From positions 99,098,582 through 99,162,581 of the forward strand of contig OX235273.1 in the NCBI GenBank assembly GCA_944472155.2: a stretch of DNA of 64,000 nucleotides, written 5' to 3'. Position numbers and translations under genes: made by a program. Shown piece after piece: positions 62,881-64,000 of the stretch. This stretch comes from Trichobilharzia szidati (Eukaryota; Platyhelminthes; Trematoda; Strigeidida; Schistosomatidae). The notes under the pieces are model-generated. The model was not told the origin of the DNA, searched no databases, and was given only the letters and a program-made list of their open reading frames with translations. Each line of letters begins with the position of its first letter. Positions within the stretch are counted from its first letter, which is position 1.

Positions 62881-62945
62881 GCAGAATAATATGGTACCAC
62901 CATTTATTTCGTTGGCTTCTCATCAGTTGCTTACAGCCTAAATAA
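62881..62945 (-). ncRNA. hammerhead-like motif linked to the second Penelope copy
   Basis: The minus strand reads CTGATGAG, AAGCCAA, CGAAA, then a stem III from TAAATGGT and ACCATATTA with a one-base bulge and GGT loop. Stem I next to the core pairs poorly. It lies 3' of the minus-strand Penelope fragment at 63.2-63.5 kb, the same relative place as in the 62.4-kb copy. Confidence 0.45.
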
Positions 62946-63184
62946 ATTATGAGGTTTACGTACAGAAAAGTTTTAACTTACTTGCAAATCTTACATGTCA
63001 GTTGACAGATAGTCCCACAATTAGTGAACGGTGCTCATAAAACGAGAGGTGAGTAAGATAATGAGTAACTAATAAATTAGGTAACGACGTTCTGAGTTCA
63101 AGTCACGTCATAGAAACAAGGGACAAGCAAAACTACAGAGTATGAAAAAAGGGGGATGAGGTTAAAGACAAAGATTACGTAATC

Positions 63185-63500
63185 AGGCGAGAGAATAGAG
63201 ACATCCAGTTACCAGGGCAAGGAGAGACTAATAACTGCTTCTTTCTGAACACAAATCTGGTTTGAAGCGTTTGATAGAAATTGCTTCGGAAAACTTGAGA
63301 AGAATGGAGCTCCTTTGTCTATTGATAATTTTAAAGGATTTCTCGATTTCCACCTCATGACCCGTGTTGAGGAGATATCTGGCGATGGCACTATTTAAAG
63401 CATTTGTTCCCTTTAGACATAAGCTTTTTGGTACATGTTCAGAAAATCGTAGATACGCCCTTCTTTCTGTCCTTCCAATGTAACTGCTCCGGCAGATATC
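63185..63500 (-). mobile_element. Penelope-like element, 3' endonuclease fragment
   Basis: The minus strand reads CRSSYIGRTERRAYLRFSEH, then CLKGTNALNSAIARYLLNTG and FSEAISIKRFKPDLC with a frame change. This closely parallels the GIY-YIG end of the 60.5-kb copy in opposite orientation. The upstream RT is absent, so it is a 5'-truncated copy. Confidence 0.75.
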
Positions 63501-64000
63501 AGTAATCAGACTGTAACTAAGTGTGTGTGTGTGTGAAGATTAATAAGTCTTGACTAGTGTTACGTAACATGAAAGATATGCAGAAAAATAAGATGTTAAT
63601 GAAACAGCATGGAGATATGTGTCCAAAATAAATTATGTAGTAGGTGGAAAGAGTAAATAAAGGGTTAGTAAAGAAAAGATGTTACTGGAATGTCAGGCAA
63701 CAGTAAAGAATAGACACCAAAGTCAAATGAACTTGAACAAACCAATCAGGTTGCTGAGTATTACAAATGGATCCTTTTCGTAATCTGTGTTGCAAGTTTC
63801 ATCCTAAACCTAATCTTCGTTGAAGATTTACCTAGCTTTAATTATAACTGTACCTTAATCATACCTTAACCTTAACTCTGAATCAGGAGGAAACTGGCAG
63901 CGAAGATTATTAAAAGCATCCAGTATGTTATTCTGAGAGATCTGATTGGTGGTTGGTTCAAGGTCGTTCGACTTTGGTGTCTATTCTTTACTCTTGCAAA
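63501..64000. other. no gene recognised
   Basis: A TG repeat lies at 63522-63535, then AT-rich sequence. The ends around 63700 (gacaccaaagtc) and 63977 (gactttggtgtc) are short inverted matches, suggesting the edge of another palindromic element that continues past the window. Confidence 0.4.

Overview
The window looks like nuclear DNA of a schistosome-type flatworm (Schistosoma or a close schistosomatid). It is AT-rich, its genes have short exons and long introns, one intron near a start codon is only 31 nt, and it holds the usual schistosome repeats: SR1/CR1-like and SR2/RTE-like LINEs, Penelope-like elements, tRNA-like SINEs with hammerhead-ribozyme sequence (Sm-alpha type) and LTR-like repeats. 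No bacterial-type operons, CRISPR arrays or intact tRNA genes were seen. The genus call is inference from these features, not from a database match.

Three host genes could be assembled exon by exon. (1) Minus strand, about 13.2 kb down to 7.8 kb: a PSMD9/p27 (Nas2-type) 26S proteasome assembly chaperone. Four consecutive exons carry the N-terminal coiled coil, the conserved 'PLVDDEGFPRSDID' motif and most of the PDZ domain; the first and last coding exons were not found. (2) Minus strand, 24922 down to 15798: an HMGXB4-like (HMG2L1) HMG-box nuclear protein, complete in seven exons and 458 aa, with a 20-nt microexon, an HMG box interrupted by a long insertion, and the family's C-terminal domain in the last two exons. 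(3) Plus strand, 52460 to 57579: a caprin-family RNA-binding protein, complete in four exons and 516 aa, with the HR1-type helical region, an NFIQ (G3BP-binding type) motif and C-terminal RGG boxes.

Most of the rest is retroelement. From left to right: a tRNA-like SINE with opposed hammerhead cores (0.8 kb); LTR-like repeat copies (4.0, 37.2, 39.8 kb); a 5'-truncated LINE with an open RT frame but a YADE active site (4.9-7.1 kb, minus); a Penelope 3' fragment (9.0-9.5 kb); a 5S rRNA-derived sequence abutting a tRNA-like SINE (11.6-12.0 kb); an internally deleted LINE (23.0-23.8 kb); a nested palindrome (25.25-26.44 kb); a decayed near-full-length SR1-like CR1 element (27.0-31.4 kb, plus); RTE fragments (34.2 and 38.6-39.2 kb, minus); a second decayed CR1/Jockey-like element split by nested insertions (40.7-47.4 kb, plus); and a cluster of three Penelope elements (59.6-63.5 kb), one bounded by 316-bp inverted arms that contain a plausible minimal hammerhead ribozyme.

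The host genes show no obvious functional link with each other. The most distinctive content is self-cleaving-RNA-type sequence in two unrelated retroelement classes, plus the inverted-repeat architecture of several elements. All exon joins rest on GT-AG signals, matching phase and remembered family similarity; no alignment or RNA data were available.
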